Source: Colwellia chukchiensis
Lineage (GTDB): Bacteria > Pseudomonadota > Gammaproteobacteria > Enterobacterales > Alteromonadaceae
DNA: 64,000 bases
Assembly (NCBI RefSeq): GCF_002104455.1
Contig: NZ_NBOC01000002.1
Coordinates: 228,369-292,368, forward strand
Reading direction: 5' to 3'
Below, one piece after another: positions 9,697 to 18,456 of the stretch; positions within the stretch are counted from its first letter, which is position 1, and every line of letters starts with the position of its first letter. Below the pieces are notes generated by a model, which was not told the DNA's origin, did not search any database, and worked only from the letters and a program-made list of their open reading frames with translations. A program made the position numbers and the translations under genes.

Positions 9697-9921
9697 CTTT
9701 GTATGCTGATTTTTTCGGTAAAACACTGACTCAATCATGGCTTAGAGTAATGATGTTCTATTTGCTGGCATAAGGTGCCAACTAGCACTGACATTACTGG
9801 GGCTATTGGCACATTACAGGCGCTGATATTTTTCTATTATTTTGATATAGAAGGCTTATATTCACATCTTGCTGTGTCGTCATATCCTTGTCAATGCCAG
9901 ACGGCTTAAGATAAACCTCTG

Positions 9922-9955
9922 TTGTCACAAAACTGTCATCTAACTGTCTTATAAT
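9922..9955 (+). promoter_or_regulatory. Triple Pho half-site and promoter of pstCAB-phoU
   Basis: Three consecutive half-sites with exact 11-bp phase, TTGTCAC (9922), CTGTCAT (9933) and CTGTCTT (9944), run into a consensus -10, TATAAT, at 9950-9955. The first two form a canonical Pho box ending 10 bp before the -10. This occupies the 300-bp gap between selO and pstC. The rest of the gap (9697-9921) shows no other clear signal. Confidence 0.88.
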
Positions 9956-9996
9956 CACCACCATTATCAAAATCAACTCAGTTAAGGGATTGTTAA

Positions 9997-12234
9997 GTGG
10001 CCATAGCGTCTAAATCAGCCAACGCCCGTAAGGTAAAAAATTCATTGGCAAAATGGATTATTTCATTAGGGGGGATCAGTGTTTTATTTACCTTAGTGTT
10101 AATATTCATGTATTTACTCTATGTCATCAAGCCTATTTTTGAGTCTGTAAAGGTCACACCTGATACCCAGTTTGCTATCGCAGAAAGTGAGCAAGTGTTG
10201 GCCACTGGCGTAGATGAATTAAAAGAGGTTGCCTACACCATTACAGCACAGGGCATGATTAATTTTTATCAATTAGTGGACGGCGGTCGCTATCAAGCCG
10301 GTGATAAAATACTCTCCCAACAGCTAGTAGCCGATGGCGAAAAATTAACACAAGTCGTTGATGTCGGACAAGAGCAAAAGCTTTTACTTGATAGTGGTGG
10401 TCATATTCAGTTGGTGGTCCCTAGTTTTAGCGCCAGCTTTGATACCGGAGAGCGCTTGATCAAGCCAAGTGTTCACTACCCTCTAGGTCGGGCGTACTTA
10501 CCCATTGATGAAAGCAACATGCCCTTGAGCAAGCTTGGCTTTGCCATGGATGATGAAAAGGCCATTTTTGTTGGCTTTAGCCACGACCAACGCCTGATCA
10601 AAACCACCTTATTCGCAGAAGATGACTTTAGTTACGACAGTGCTTATCAGGTGCAGTATCAAGTTGTTGATTATGCTGTCAATGCGGTTGATGATATTTT
10701 GTTGACGCCGGACTTAGCGATGGCGTTTATTCGGCACAGCGATCAAGTCGCGGTTTTTTCATTAGATGAAGATGCAGAATTAAAGGCCACTATCATTCCG
10801 CAATTGGAGCAAAATAGTTCGAGCCAGAGTCGCCTCACGAGTATGGCGTTATTGTCAGGGGGCAGCTCTCTCTTATTAGGGGATGACAGGGGCAACGTCA
10901 GTCAATGGTTTGAAGTGGCGACCGACAAAGGACGAGCGTTTAAAGAAATACGACGATTTAAAGCCAGTGACCATGAGCCTGTGGTGGCGATTTATACTGA
11001 GCAGTATCGAAAAAGCTTTTATACTCAAACCCCCTCAGGTGAAATAGGGCTATTTTATACCACTAGTGCTGCGGACTTATGGCGAGGTACTCTGCACCAA
11101 GGCAAGGCACAAGCGTTTGCTATTGCACCACGCTCTGATGCTTTAATACTGTATTCGGAAAAAAAACTGGCAACTTTTACTGTTGACAATGAGCACCCAG
11201 AAGTTACTTGGCAAGCACTTTGGCAAGAAGTTTGGTATGAAGGTTACCCAGAGCCCGACTTTATATGGCAATCCACCTCAGGAACCGATGACTTTGAAGC
11301 AAAGTTTTCTTTAGTACCCATTTCATTTGGTACCATAAAAGCAGCTATGTATGCCATGATGTTTGCGGTACCTATTGCCTTAACAGCGGCAATTTATACC
11401 GCTTATTTTATGACCCCAGGCTTGCGCCGAAAAGTAAAGCCGACTATTGAATTGATGGAGGCGTTACCGACCGTCATTCTTGGCTTTTTAGCCGGGCTTT
11501 GGTTGGCACCGATTATTGAAGTTTACTTACCCGCTATTGTTTTATTGTTGGTCTTCATTCCGTTATCAGTGTTTACTACCGCCTTGGCGTGGCACAAACT
11601 ACCGCGTAACTATAAAGCGCGTATTCCTGAAACATGGGCACCGATTATCTTGATCCCAGCCATTGCTATTGCAGCCTATGCAGCGTTTACACTTTCACCA
11701 GTGTTGGAATTACATTTATTTGCTGGTGATGTAAGGCAATTTATCACCAACGATTTGGGGATAGATTTTGACCAGCGTAACGCCTTAGTGGTTGGCATTG
11801 CCATGGGGTTTGCCGTTATTCCGACCATTTTCTCCATGGCAGAAGATGCCATCTTTAGTGTCCCTAAACACCTCACCAGTGGGTCATTGGCCTTAGGAGC
11901 CACACAATGGCAAACCTTGGTAAAAGTGGTCTTGTTAACCGCAAGCCCAGGTATTTTTTCGGCGGTAATGATGGGACTTGGTCGCGCGGTTGGTGAAACC
12001 ATGATTGTGTTGATGGCCACGGGTAATACGCCGATCCTCGATTGGAGTATCTTCCAAGGAATGAGAACACTGGCGGCGAATATTGCTGTGGAAATGCCAG
12101 AGTCTGAAGTTGGTAGTTCTCACTATCGTATTCTGTTTTTAGCGGCATTTGTTTTATTTGTATTTACTTTTGTATTTAACACGCTTGCTGAGTTTGTTCG
12201 TCAGCGTTTGCGTGAAAAATATAGCTCATTGTAA
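9997..12234 (+). CDS. pstC: Phosphate ABC transporter permease PstC, long form
   Basis: A 745-residue PstC, more than twice the E. coli length (319). One N-terminal TM (about 22-46) is followed by some 390 residues of periplasmic sequence with many short beta-like stretches. The permease core follows, with the ABC loop 'GSLALGATQWQTLVKVVLLTASPGIFSAVMMG' split around residue 630 and 'LGRAVGETMIVLMATGN'. Long PstC forms occur in other marine gammaproteobacteria. GTG at 9997 is the start, with AAGGGA upstream. It heads the pstCAB-phoU operon; pstA begins 16 bp after its stop. Confidence 0.93.
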   Translation: MAIASKSANARKVKNSLAKWIISLGGISVLFTLVLIFMYLLYVIKPIFESVKVTPDTQFAIAESEQVLATGVDELKEVAYTITAQGMINFYQLVDGGRYQAGDKILSQQLVADGEKLTQVVDVGQEQKLLLDSGGHIQLVVPSFSASFDTGERLIKPSVHYPLGRAYLPIDESNMPLSKLGFAMDDEKAIFVGFSHDQRLIKTTLFAEDDFSYDSAYQVQYQVVDYAVNAVDDILLTPDLAMAFIRHSDQVAVFSLDEDAELKATIIPQLEQNSSSQSRLTSMALLSGGSSLLLGDDRGNVSQWFEVATDKGRAFKEIRRFKASDHEPVVAIYTEQYRKSFYTQTPSGEIGLFYTTSAADLWRGTLHQGKAQAFAIAPRSDALILYSEKKLATFTVDNEHPEVTWQALWQEVWYEGYPEPDFIWQSTSGTDDFEAKFSLVPISFGTIKAAMYAMMFAVPIALTAAIYTAYFMTPGLRRKVKPTIELMEALPTVILGFLAGLWLAPIIEVYLPAIVLLLVFIPLSVFTTALAWHKLPRNYKARIPETWAPIILIPAIAIAAYAAFTLSPVLELHLFAGDVRQFITNDLGIDFDQRNALVVGIAMGFAVIPTIFSMAEDAIFSVPKHLTSGSLALGATQWQTLVKVVLLTASPGIFSAVMMGLGRAVGETMIVLMATGNTPILDWSIFQGMRTLAANIAVEMPESEVGSSHYRILFLAAFVLFVFTFVFNTLAEFVRQRLREKYSSL

Positions 12235-12249
12235 GGAAGGCGCAGTAGC

Positions 12250-13887
12250 ATGAATAATTGGTTTAAATCTGGCGCGCCTTGGGTGTGGTTGTCAGCAGGT
12301 GGCGTTAGCATTAGCTTGATATCGGTTTTAGGTTTACTTTGGTTAATTGCCTCGCGTGGTTTAAGTTATTTTTGGCCGGCGGACTTATATCAGTTCGAAA
12401 TGACGGCTGCAGATGGTAAAAACTTAACCGTGATCGGTGAAATTTATGACAGGGAAAGTATACCGGTCGCGCAGTTAGCGCACCTTGAGCTAAATATCGA
12501 CCCAATAACAAAGACCATAGAACGATTGTTAATTAAGACCGGTAACCGCGAGCTGGTAAGCTTAGACTTTCGCTGGATTTTAGTGCCACAAATTAATGAA
12601 ACCTTATTACCCGAAGCATTAGTGGTGATTGAACGTCGTACTAACGGTAATTTCTACGGCTATATCGATGATATTATTCTTGATGGCCAATCGGTGAGTT
12701 TAGATAAGATGCCTGAGTTGCTGGCGCGAGTTAGTGCCTTTCAAAAACAAATAGCAAGGTTACAATCTAGCGATATTGGTGCAATTAACTATCAGATCGA
12801 ACGGGCTCGTTTACAAGAGCGCAAACATAAACTTGATGGCACTTTAACTGATGAATTACAAAAAGAAATCAGCAGTAACGTCAGCAAGTTGCAAGCAGAA
12901 TACCAAGTCTTAGAGCGTCAGTTGCTGGTATTACGCGAACAAGTCGCGCGCGACCAAATTGTTGTGCGTGCAATGGACGGCCAGAAAGTTAACATTAATT
13001 TGGCAGATGTTTTACAAGTTACCTTTAATAATCAACTCAGCTTTTTTGGCAAATTAAAATTGTTTTTCAGTCAAGTCGCCGCATTTGTGACCGATGACCC
13101 ACGCGAGGCAAACACAGAAGGTGGCGTCTTTCCGGCGATTTTCGGCACAGTGTTAATGGTCTTGCTGATGACAGTGATAGTGTCGCCGTTAGGGGTAATG
13201 GCGGCGATATACCTGCATGAGTATGCCGGCAACAATGCCTTGACCAAGCTATTGCGTATTGCGGTGATCAACCTTGCTGGCGTACCGTCCATTGTTTATG
13301 GCGTGTTTGGTTTAGGTTTTTTTGTCTATATGGTGGGCGGCAGTTTAGATCAGTTATTTTACCAAGAAACCCTGCCAAGCCCCACTTTTGGCACGCCTGG
13401 GGTAATGTGGTCTGCAATCACCCTGGCAATTTTGACCTTACCTGTGGTGATCGTTTCAACCGAAGAAGGTTTATCACGCATTCCATCGGCGATGCGTCAC
13501 GGTAGCTTAGCACTTGGTGCCACGAAAGCAGAAACCCTATGGCGCATTATTTTACCGATTGCCAGTCCAGCCATCATGACCGGCATTATCTTAGCAATTG
13601 CGCGTGCTGCCGGCGAAGTTGCGCCCTTGATGTTGGTGGGGGTGGTGAAAATGGCACCCAACTTGCCGCTTGATGGTAACTTTCCATTTTTGCACTTAGA
13701 CCGTAAATTTATGCACTTAGGCTTTCATATCTATGATGTTGGCTTTCAAAGTCCGAATGTTGAAGCAGCTCGGCCATTGGTTTATGCCACGGCATTATTG
13801 TTAGTAAGTATTATTGTGGCGTTAAATATGACCGCGGTCTCGATTCGAAACCGCTTGCGCGAAAAATATCGTCTGTTAGAGCACTAA
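12250..13887 (+). CDS. pstA: Phosphate ABC transporter permease PstA, long form with coiled coil
   Basis: A 545-residue PstA; the usual length is about 290. TM1 is at about 14-34. A periplasmic extension runs to about residue 290, including a heptad-rich, charged coiled coil at about 153-235. The conserved permease core carries 'INLAGVPSIVYGVFGLGFF', 'LSRIPSAMRHGSLALGATK' and 'IARAAGEVAPLMLVGVV'. It pairs with PstC and PstB to form the high-affinity phosphate importer. The extension presumably packs against the large PstC periplasmic domain. The SD is AAGGAAGG, just before the ATG. Confidence 0.93.
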   Translation: MNNWFKSGAPWVWLSAGGVSISLISVLGLLWLIASRGLSYFWPADLYQFEMTAADGKNLTVIGEIYDRESIPVAQLAHLELNIDPITKTIERLLIKTGNRELVSLDFRWILVPQINETLLPEALVVIERRTNGNFYGYIDDIILDGQSVSLDKMPELLARVSAFQKQIARLQSSDIGAINYQIERARLQERKHKLDGTLTDELQKEISSNVSKLQAEYQVLERQLLVLREQVARDQIVVRAMDGQKVNINLADVLQVTFNNQLSFFGKLKLFFSQVAAFVTDDPREANTEGGVFPAIFGTVLMVLLMTVIVSPLGVMAAIYLHEYAGNNALTKLLRIAVINLAGVPSIVYGVFGLGFFVYMVGGSLDQLFYQETLPSPTFGTPGVMWSAITLAILTLPVVIVSTEEGLSRIPSAMRHGSLALGATKAETLWRIILPIASPAIMTGIILAIARAAGEVAPLMLVGVVKMAPNLPLDGNFPFLHLDRKFMHLGFHIYDVGFQSPNVEAARPLVYATALLLVSIIVALNMTAVSIRNRLREKYRLLEH

Positions 13888-13969
13888 GTTAACCAAGACA
13901 ATATACTGAAATTTACCAGATGCATGGGAGTTACTGCCCAGCTTATGAGAAAGATTTAAAGAGAACACT

Positions 13970-14794
13970 ATGATTTCTGTTACCCCCAAAAATTTATCAG
14001 CACACAATGTTAAGCTCGATCTTAATAATCTTTCGCCGGAACAAGTGGCGTTGGAAATTAAAAACTTAGACTTATATTATGGCAACAAACAAGCGCTGCA
14101 AAATATTTCTATGTCGATCCCTAAGGGGCAAGTCACCGCTTTTATTGGCCCCAGTGGTTGTGGAAAGTCAACATTGTTACGTTGTATTAATCGTATGAAT
14201 GATTTGGTTGATAGTTGTAAAATAACGGGACAAATCAAGCTTAATGGCGAAAATATATTTCATCGTCATACCGATGTTGCTGCGCTAAGACGTAAAGTGG
14301 GGATGGTATTTCAACGGCCGAACCCATTTCCCAAGTCAATTTATGAAAATGTCGTTTATGGTTTACGCATTACAGGCGAGAATAATCGTCGGGTACTCGA
14401 TGAGGCCGTAGAGACGTCATTGCGTAGCGCGGCGTTATGGAATGAAGTTAAAGATAGGCTGCACGAAAGCGCCTTAGGACTATCGGGGGGGCAGCAGCAA
14501 CGCTTGGTGATCGCGCGTGCTATTGCCATTGAACCAGAAGTACTTTTGTTAGATGAACCTACATCAGCATTGGATCCCATTTCAACCTTGACCATTGAAG
14601 AGCTCATTAACGATTTAAAGCAGCAGTTTACTGTGGTGATTGTCACCCATAATATGCAACAAGCGGCACGGGTGTCGGATCAAACGGCCTTTATGTATAT
14701 GGGGGATTTGATTGAATATAGTGACACCAATACTCTGTTTACGACGCCTAGGCAAAAGAAAACAGAAGATTATATTACTGGCCGTTACGGTTAA
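13970..14794 (+). CDS. pstB: Phosphate ABC transporter ATP-binding protein PstB
   Basis: A 274-residue ABC ATPase with Walker A '[19 protein letters not shown]' (about residue 61), Q-loop '[17 protein letters not shown]', signature '[16 protein letters not shown]', Walker B '[12 protein letters not shown]' and the switch His in '[14 protein letters not shown]'. 'RCINRMNDL' and '[12 protein letters not shown]' are specific to PstB. It energises PstCA and, with PhoU, reports phosphate status to PhoR. An 80-bp gap separates it from pstA. The first 25 residues are a variable leader. Confidence 0.97.
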   Translation: MISVTPKNLSAHNVKLDLNNLSPEQVALEIKNLDLYYGNKQALQNISMSIPKGQVTAFIGPSGCGKSTLLRCINRMNDLVDSCKITGQIKLNGENIFHRHTDVAALRRKVGMVFQRPNPFPKSIYENVVYGLRITGENNRRVLDEAVETSLRSAALWNEVKDRLHESALGLSGGQQQRLVIARAIAIEPEVLLLDEPTSALDPISTLTIEELINDLKQQFTVVIVTHNMQQAARVSDQTAFMYMGDLIEYSDTNTLFTTPRQKKTEDYITGRYG

Positions 14795-14827
14795 ACGAAT
14801 CACTGACAATAAACAGGGGATTACAAC

Positions 14828-15532
14828 GTGGATAATTTAAATATTGGTCGTCATATATCAGGCCAATTCAATGAAGACTTAGAGCGCATCATTAATCATG
14901 TCATGCACATGGGCGGGCTAGTCGAAAAACAACTCACAGATGCCTTAACATCAGTGTGTGATGCCGATGAAGCCTTGGCCAAGCAAGTGATACAAAATGA
15001 TTATTTAGTGAACAGTGCCGAGGTCAGTATTGATGATGAATGCACCCGTATTATTGCGAAACGTCAGCCTGCTGCTGGTGATTTGCGGTTGGTGATGGCG
15101 ATTGTTAAAACCATTACCGATTTAGAGCGTATCGGTGACGAAGCCGAGAAAATAGCGAATGTCACCTTAGAAAGTTTAACCACACAGCATAAAGACTTGT
15201 TAGCTAACCTAGACAATTTAGGCCGGCATGTACTAACGTTTTTGCAAGCCACTTTAGACGCTTTTACTCGAATGGATCTTGATGCAGCGGTAAAAACACA
15301 TAAAAGTGATGACAAAATAGACAGAGAATATGAAGCCCTGATGAGGCAATTAATGACTTATATGATGGAAGATCCACGCTCTATCCCTCAAGTGATGAGT
15401 GTGATCTGGTCGGCGCGCGCGTTAGAGCGTATTGGCGATCGCTGCCAAAACATTTGCGAGTACATTATTTATTTTGTTAAAGGTAAAGTGGTGCGTCATA
15501 CGACGCCAGAAGATGTACAGGCAATACTCTAA
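14828..15532 (+). CDS. phoU: Phosphate signalling protein PhoU
   Basis: A 234-residue all-helical protein with two three-helix PhoU repeats. Metal-binding ExxxD-type motifs appear in 'DLERIGDEAEKIANV' (repeat 1) and 'ALERIGDRCQNICEYIIY' (repeat 2). It links the Pst transporter to PhoR and is needed to switch the Pho regulon off in high phosphate. GTG at 14828 is preceded by AGGGG. Last gene of the pst operon; no strong terminator follows. Confidence 0.96.
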   Translation: MDNLNIGRHISGQFNEDLERIINHVMHMGGLVEKQLTDALTSVCDADEALAKQVIQNDYLVNSAEVSIDDECTRIIAKRQPAAGDLRLVMAIVKTITDLERIGDEAEKIANVTLESLTTQHKDLLANLDNLGRHVLTFLQATLDAFTRMDLDAAVKTHKSDDKIDREYEALMRQLMTYMMEDPRSIPQVMSVIWSARALERIGDRCQNICEYIIYFVKGKVVRHTTPEDVQAIL

Positions 15533-15739
15533 CTAACTCAGTACTATTATTTGTTGTGATTGGTTTGCCATAGTAAGTCTTGATTGGCTACTATAAGAAT
15601 GTCAGAACAATGAATGGATACGAAAAAATTACTCGATAATGGGCCGTGTTGTTGTGATAAAGCCTTTGAATTAATGTTCAAATGCTTTAATATCCGCGGC
15701 GAATAAAAAACAAAGAGCAAAAGCTCCTGGAAATTAATT

Positions 15740-16420
15740 ATGGCCAGAAACTCCATACTCGGCATATTTGCAAAATCGCCAATAAAACCTCTAGAAAAAC
15801 ATATCCGTATTGTATATAAATGCTGCAACCAGCTAGTACCATTCTTCGCCGCTGTTACCGAAGAAGATTGGAGTAGCGCCGGCAAAATACGTACTAAAAT
15901 TTCAAAGTTAGAGCGCGATGCTGATGACTTAAAGCGGGAAATACGTTTAGAGCTGCCAGGCGGTCTTTTTATGCCGATTGAACGTGCAGATTTATTAGAA
16001 CTATTAACCCAACAAGATAAAATAGCCAACCGTGCCAAAGATATCGCTGGACGCATTTTTGGCCGCAAATTAACCATACCAACAGAATTACAAGCCCCTT
16101 TTCTTGCTTACCTTGCTCGCAGCATAGACGCTGCTGAAAAAGCCGCTGATGCCATCAATGAATTGGATGGTTTATTAGAAACCGGCTTTCGTGGTCGTGA
16201 AGTAGAACTAATCAATAAAATGATTGGTCAGCTTGATGACATTGAAGATGATACCGATGATATGCAAGTGAAACTGCGCAAAGATCTTTTAACGATTGAG
16301 AAGGATTTAAACTGCGTTGATGTCATGTTTTTATATCAAATCATTGATTGGGTTGGCGACTTAGCTGATCTTGCCGAACGTGTTGGCGCGCGTTTAGAAA
16401 TTCTTTTAGCTAGAAAATAA
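15740..16420 (+). CDS. TIGR00153/DUF47 PhoU-like protein, Pit accessory
   Basis: A 226-residue all-helical DUF47 protein ('ILGIFAKSPIKPLEKHIRIV', 'LPGGLFMPIERADLLELLTQQDKIANRAKDIAG'), distantly related to PhoU. In many bacteria it is encoded just before a Pit transporter and modulates it. Here pit starts 9 bp after its stop, so the two form one operon. The 207-bp gap behind phoU contains no recognisable Pho box, so this pair may be expressed independently of phosphate starvation. Confidence 0.9.
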   Translation: MARNSILGIFAKSPIKPLEKHIRIVYKCCNQLVPFFAAVTEEDWSSAGKIRTKISKLERDADDLKREIRLELPGGLFMPIERADLLELLTQQDKIANRAKDIAGRIFGRKLTIPTELQAPFLAYLARSIDAAEKAADAINELDGLLETGFRGREVELINKMIGQLDDIEDDTDDMQVKLRKDLLTIEKDLNCVDVMFLYQIIDWVGDLADLAERVGARLEILLARK

Positions 16421-16429
16421 GGCTTATTC

Positions 16430-17725
16430 ATGGAAATTTTACTCACGCATGGCTCAACATTAGTCATGATCGCCGCTATTGTCGGCTTTTTTATGGCTTG
16501 GGGTATAGGTGCAAACGACGTTGCCAATGCCATGGGCACTTCAGTTGGCTCAAAAGCCCTAACAATTAAACAAGCTATCATTATAGCGATGGTATTTGAA
16601 TTCGCTGGCGCCTATTTAGCCGGTGGTGAAGTCACCTCAACGATACGGAAAGGTATCATTGATCCGACATTATTTGTTGATATCCCAGAGCTTTTGGTCT
16701 TTGGTATGATTTCAGCGTTATTAGCGGCGGCAACTTGGTTATTAGTGGCGTCAATTTTAGGCTGGCCGGTATCAACCACGCACTCTATTGTTGGTGCGAT
16801 TATTGGTTTTGCGGCACTAGGTGTCAGCGCAGATACTGTGGCTTGGGCTAAAGTTGGCGGTATTGTTGGTAGTTGGATAATTACGCCATTAATATCAGGT
16901 GTGATTGCTTTTGTGATCTTTAATAGTGCGCAAAAGCTTATTTTTGATACCGATAAGCCGCTTGAACAAGCCAAGCGCTATGTGCCGTTTTATATGTTTT
17001 TGGCAGGTTTTGTTTTATCTTTAGTAACCATTAAAAAAGGCCTTAAGCATATTGGTTTAGACAATATTAATTTAGGTTTTTACAACATTGAGATTGCCGG
17101 TGCTGGTGGTTATTATCTGGCCTTTATTGTTGCCGTTGTGGTGGCTTTGGTTGGAAAGTACTTTATCAACCAACTGCAGTTTGATGATAAAGCCGAAAAA
17201 AACACTCATTATGCCAACGTAGAAAAAGTATTCGCGGTACTTATGGTGGTCACAGCTTGCTGTATGGCGTTTGCTCATGGCTCAAATGACGTCGCTAATG
17301 CCATAGGTCCATTAGCTGCCGTTGTAAGTATTGTTGACCATGGTGGCGAAATTGCTAAAAAAGCCGAACTCGTTTGGTGGATTTTACCCTTAGGTGGTTT
17401 TGGTATTGTAGCTGGCTTAGCCATATTTGGTCATCGCGTTATTGCCACCATAGGTAAAGGCATTACCCACTTAACGCCGAGTCGAGGTTTTGCCGCAGAA
17501 TTAGCTGCCGCCTGTACTGTGGTGATTGCCTCTGGAGCGGGCTTACCTATATCTACCACGCAAACATTAGTGGGAGCTGTATTAGGTGTGGGTATGGCGC
17601 GCGGTATTGCCGCCATTAACTTAGGCGTAGTGCGTAATATTGTTATTTCTTGGGTGATCACATTGCCCGTAGGTGCAGGTCTTTCTATTATCTTCTTCTG
17701 GATAATTAAAGCGATATTTAGTTAA
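16430..17725 (+). CDS. pit: Low-affinity inorganic phosphate transporter Pit (PHO4 family)
   Basis: A 431-residue membrane protein with about ten TM segments. The duplicated PiT signatures are present: 'GANDVANAMGTSVGSKALT' near residue 27 and 'HGSNDVANAIGPLAAV' near residue 284. The second halves of each repeat contain 'GWPVSTTHSIVGAIIG' and 'GLPISTTQTLVGAVLG'. It imports phosphate with H+ or Na+ (metal-phosphate symport in E. coli Pit). Co-transcribed with the DUF47 gene and ended by the hairpin at 17752. Confidence 0.95.
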   Translation: MEILLTHGSTLVMIAAIVGFFMAWGIGANDVANAMGTSVGSKALTIKQAIIIAMVFEFAGAYLAGGEVTSTIRKGIIDPTLFVDIPELLVFGMISALLAAATWLLVASILGWPVSTTHSIVGAIIGFAALGVSADTVAWAKVGGIVGSWIITPLISGVIAFVIFNSAQKLIFDTDKPLEQAKRYVPFYMFLAGFVLSLVTIKKGLKHIGLDNINLGFYNIEIAGAGGYYLAFIVAVVVALVGKYFINQLQFDDKAEKNTHYANVEKVFAVLMVVTACCMAFAHGSNDVANAIGPLAAVVSIVDHGGEIAKKAELVWWILPLGGFGIVAGLAIFGHRVIATIGKGITHLTPSRGFAAELAAACTVVIASGAGLPISTTQTLVGAVLGVGMARGIAAINLGVVRNIVISWVITLPVGAGLSIIFFWIIKAIFS

Positions 17726-17751
17726 GGCACTGCGGTAAAGCCAGTTAAATT

Positions 17752-17777
17752 AAGCCAGTAATGTTACTGGCTTTTTT
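17752..17777 (+). terminator. Terminator of the DUF47-pit operon
   Basis: AAGCCAGT and ACTGGCTT form an 8-bp stem with a 6-nt loop followed by a T-rich tail, 26 bp after the pit stop codon. Confidence 0.85.
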
Positions 17778-17959
17778 ATTGCGCGTGCAGGGAACGCTAG
17801 ATATTCATTATTAAGATCTTAAAAACAGTAGCAAAATAATGTGATTTGATATTAATACAGAGCAAGACAATAAAATGGCTTGCGAGCATGAACAAATCAC
17901 TATATTATGTCGCCTCTTTGCCAATGAATGCATTTGCTTTATTGGCGAAATAAAATTAT

Positions 17960-18035
17960 GCCTTGATAGCTCAGTCGGTAGAGCAGAGGATTGAAAATCC
18001 TCGTGTCCCTGGTTCGATTCCGGGTCAAGGCACCA
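17960..18035 (+). tRNA. tRNA-Phe (anticodon GAA)
   Basis: A 76-nt cloverleaf with acceptor GCCTTGA/TCAAGGC, D arm GCTC/GAGC, anticodon stem GAGGA/TCCTC, anticodon GAA at 17993-17995, T loop TTCGATT and an encoded 3' CCA. A single-gene transcript, followed 6 bp later by a strong terminator. Confidence 0.98.
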
Positions 18036-18041
18036 TATAAT

Positions 18042-18072
18042 AAAGGCCTGCAATTAATTGCAGGCCTTTTTT
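18042..18072 (+). terminator. Terminator of tRNA-Phe
   Basis: A long palindrome (AAAGGCCTGCAATT and complement) ends in six T. Confidence 0.93.
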
Positions 18073-18100
18073 GTTGGCGTATATTGTCATAGAGCGACCA

Positions 18101-18330
18101 TGTACCCGCGAATACCGTACTTCCTGTACATGCACGCTCCTGTACATCTATGTACCCGCGAATACCGTACTTCCTGTACATGCACGCTCTTGTACATTCA
18201 TGTACCCGCGAATACCGTACTTCCTGTACATGCACGCTCCTGTACATCCATGTACCCGCGAATACCGTACTTCCTGTACATGCCCGCTCTTGTACATCCA
18301 TGTACCCGCGGATACCGTACTTCCTGTACA
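18101..18330. repeat. 50-bp tandem repeat, 4.6 copies
   Basis: Units start with TGTACCCGCG at 18101, 18151, 18201, 18251 and 18301; the fifth is cut at 30 bp. Copies differ at only a few positions (for example GCTCC/GCTCT, ATCTA/ATTCA/ATCCA, and GAATACC to GGATACC in the last copy). Each unit contains two TGTACA palindromes plus the TGTAC half of a third, so unit boundaries can pair. Because 50 is not a multiple of 3 and the unit lacks stops in several frames, overlapping ORFs appear on both strands, but none has a proper RBS or a family resemblance. The array fills the gap between the tRNA-Phe and trhO terminators. Confidence 0.95.
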
Positions 18331-18331
18331 T

Positions 18332-18356
18332 AAAAAAGCCCGCTGAGTGAGCGGGC
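18332..18356 (-). terminator. Terminator of trhO
   Basis: GCCCGCT and AGCGGGC form a stem with a 5-nt loop, followed on the minus strand by six T. It sits 100 bp beyond the trhO stop, directly against the last tandem-repeat copy. Confidence 0.85.
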
Positions 18357-18456
18357 GATTGTTAACCATTGATATCATTGGCTACTTATTTGTGTTAAGA
18401 AAAAAGTAGCAGCCTTTTTAGCTCCATAGCCATTGCTTAGTGCTCAATCAAATGTC

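Noticed and set aside
18101-18330. Possible CRISPR array
   Set aside because: Units are head-to-tail copies without unique spacers, and no cas genes are near.
18058-18378. Overlapping ORFs on both strands with repeated Cys/Tyr/Arg peptides
   Set aside because: They come from a 50-bp repeat without stops in several frames; no RBS, no family likeness, and one runs across the tRNA-Phe gene and both terminators.
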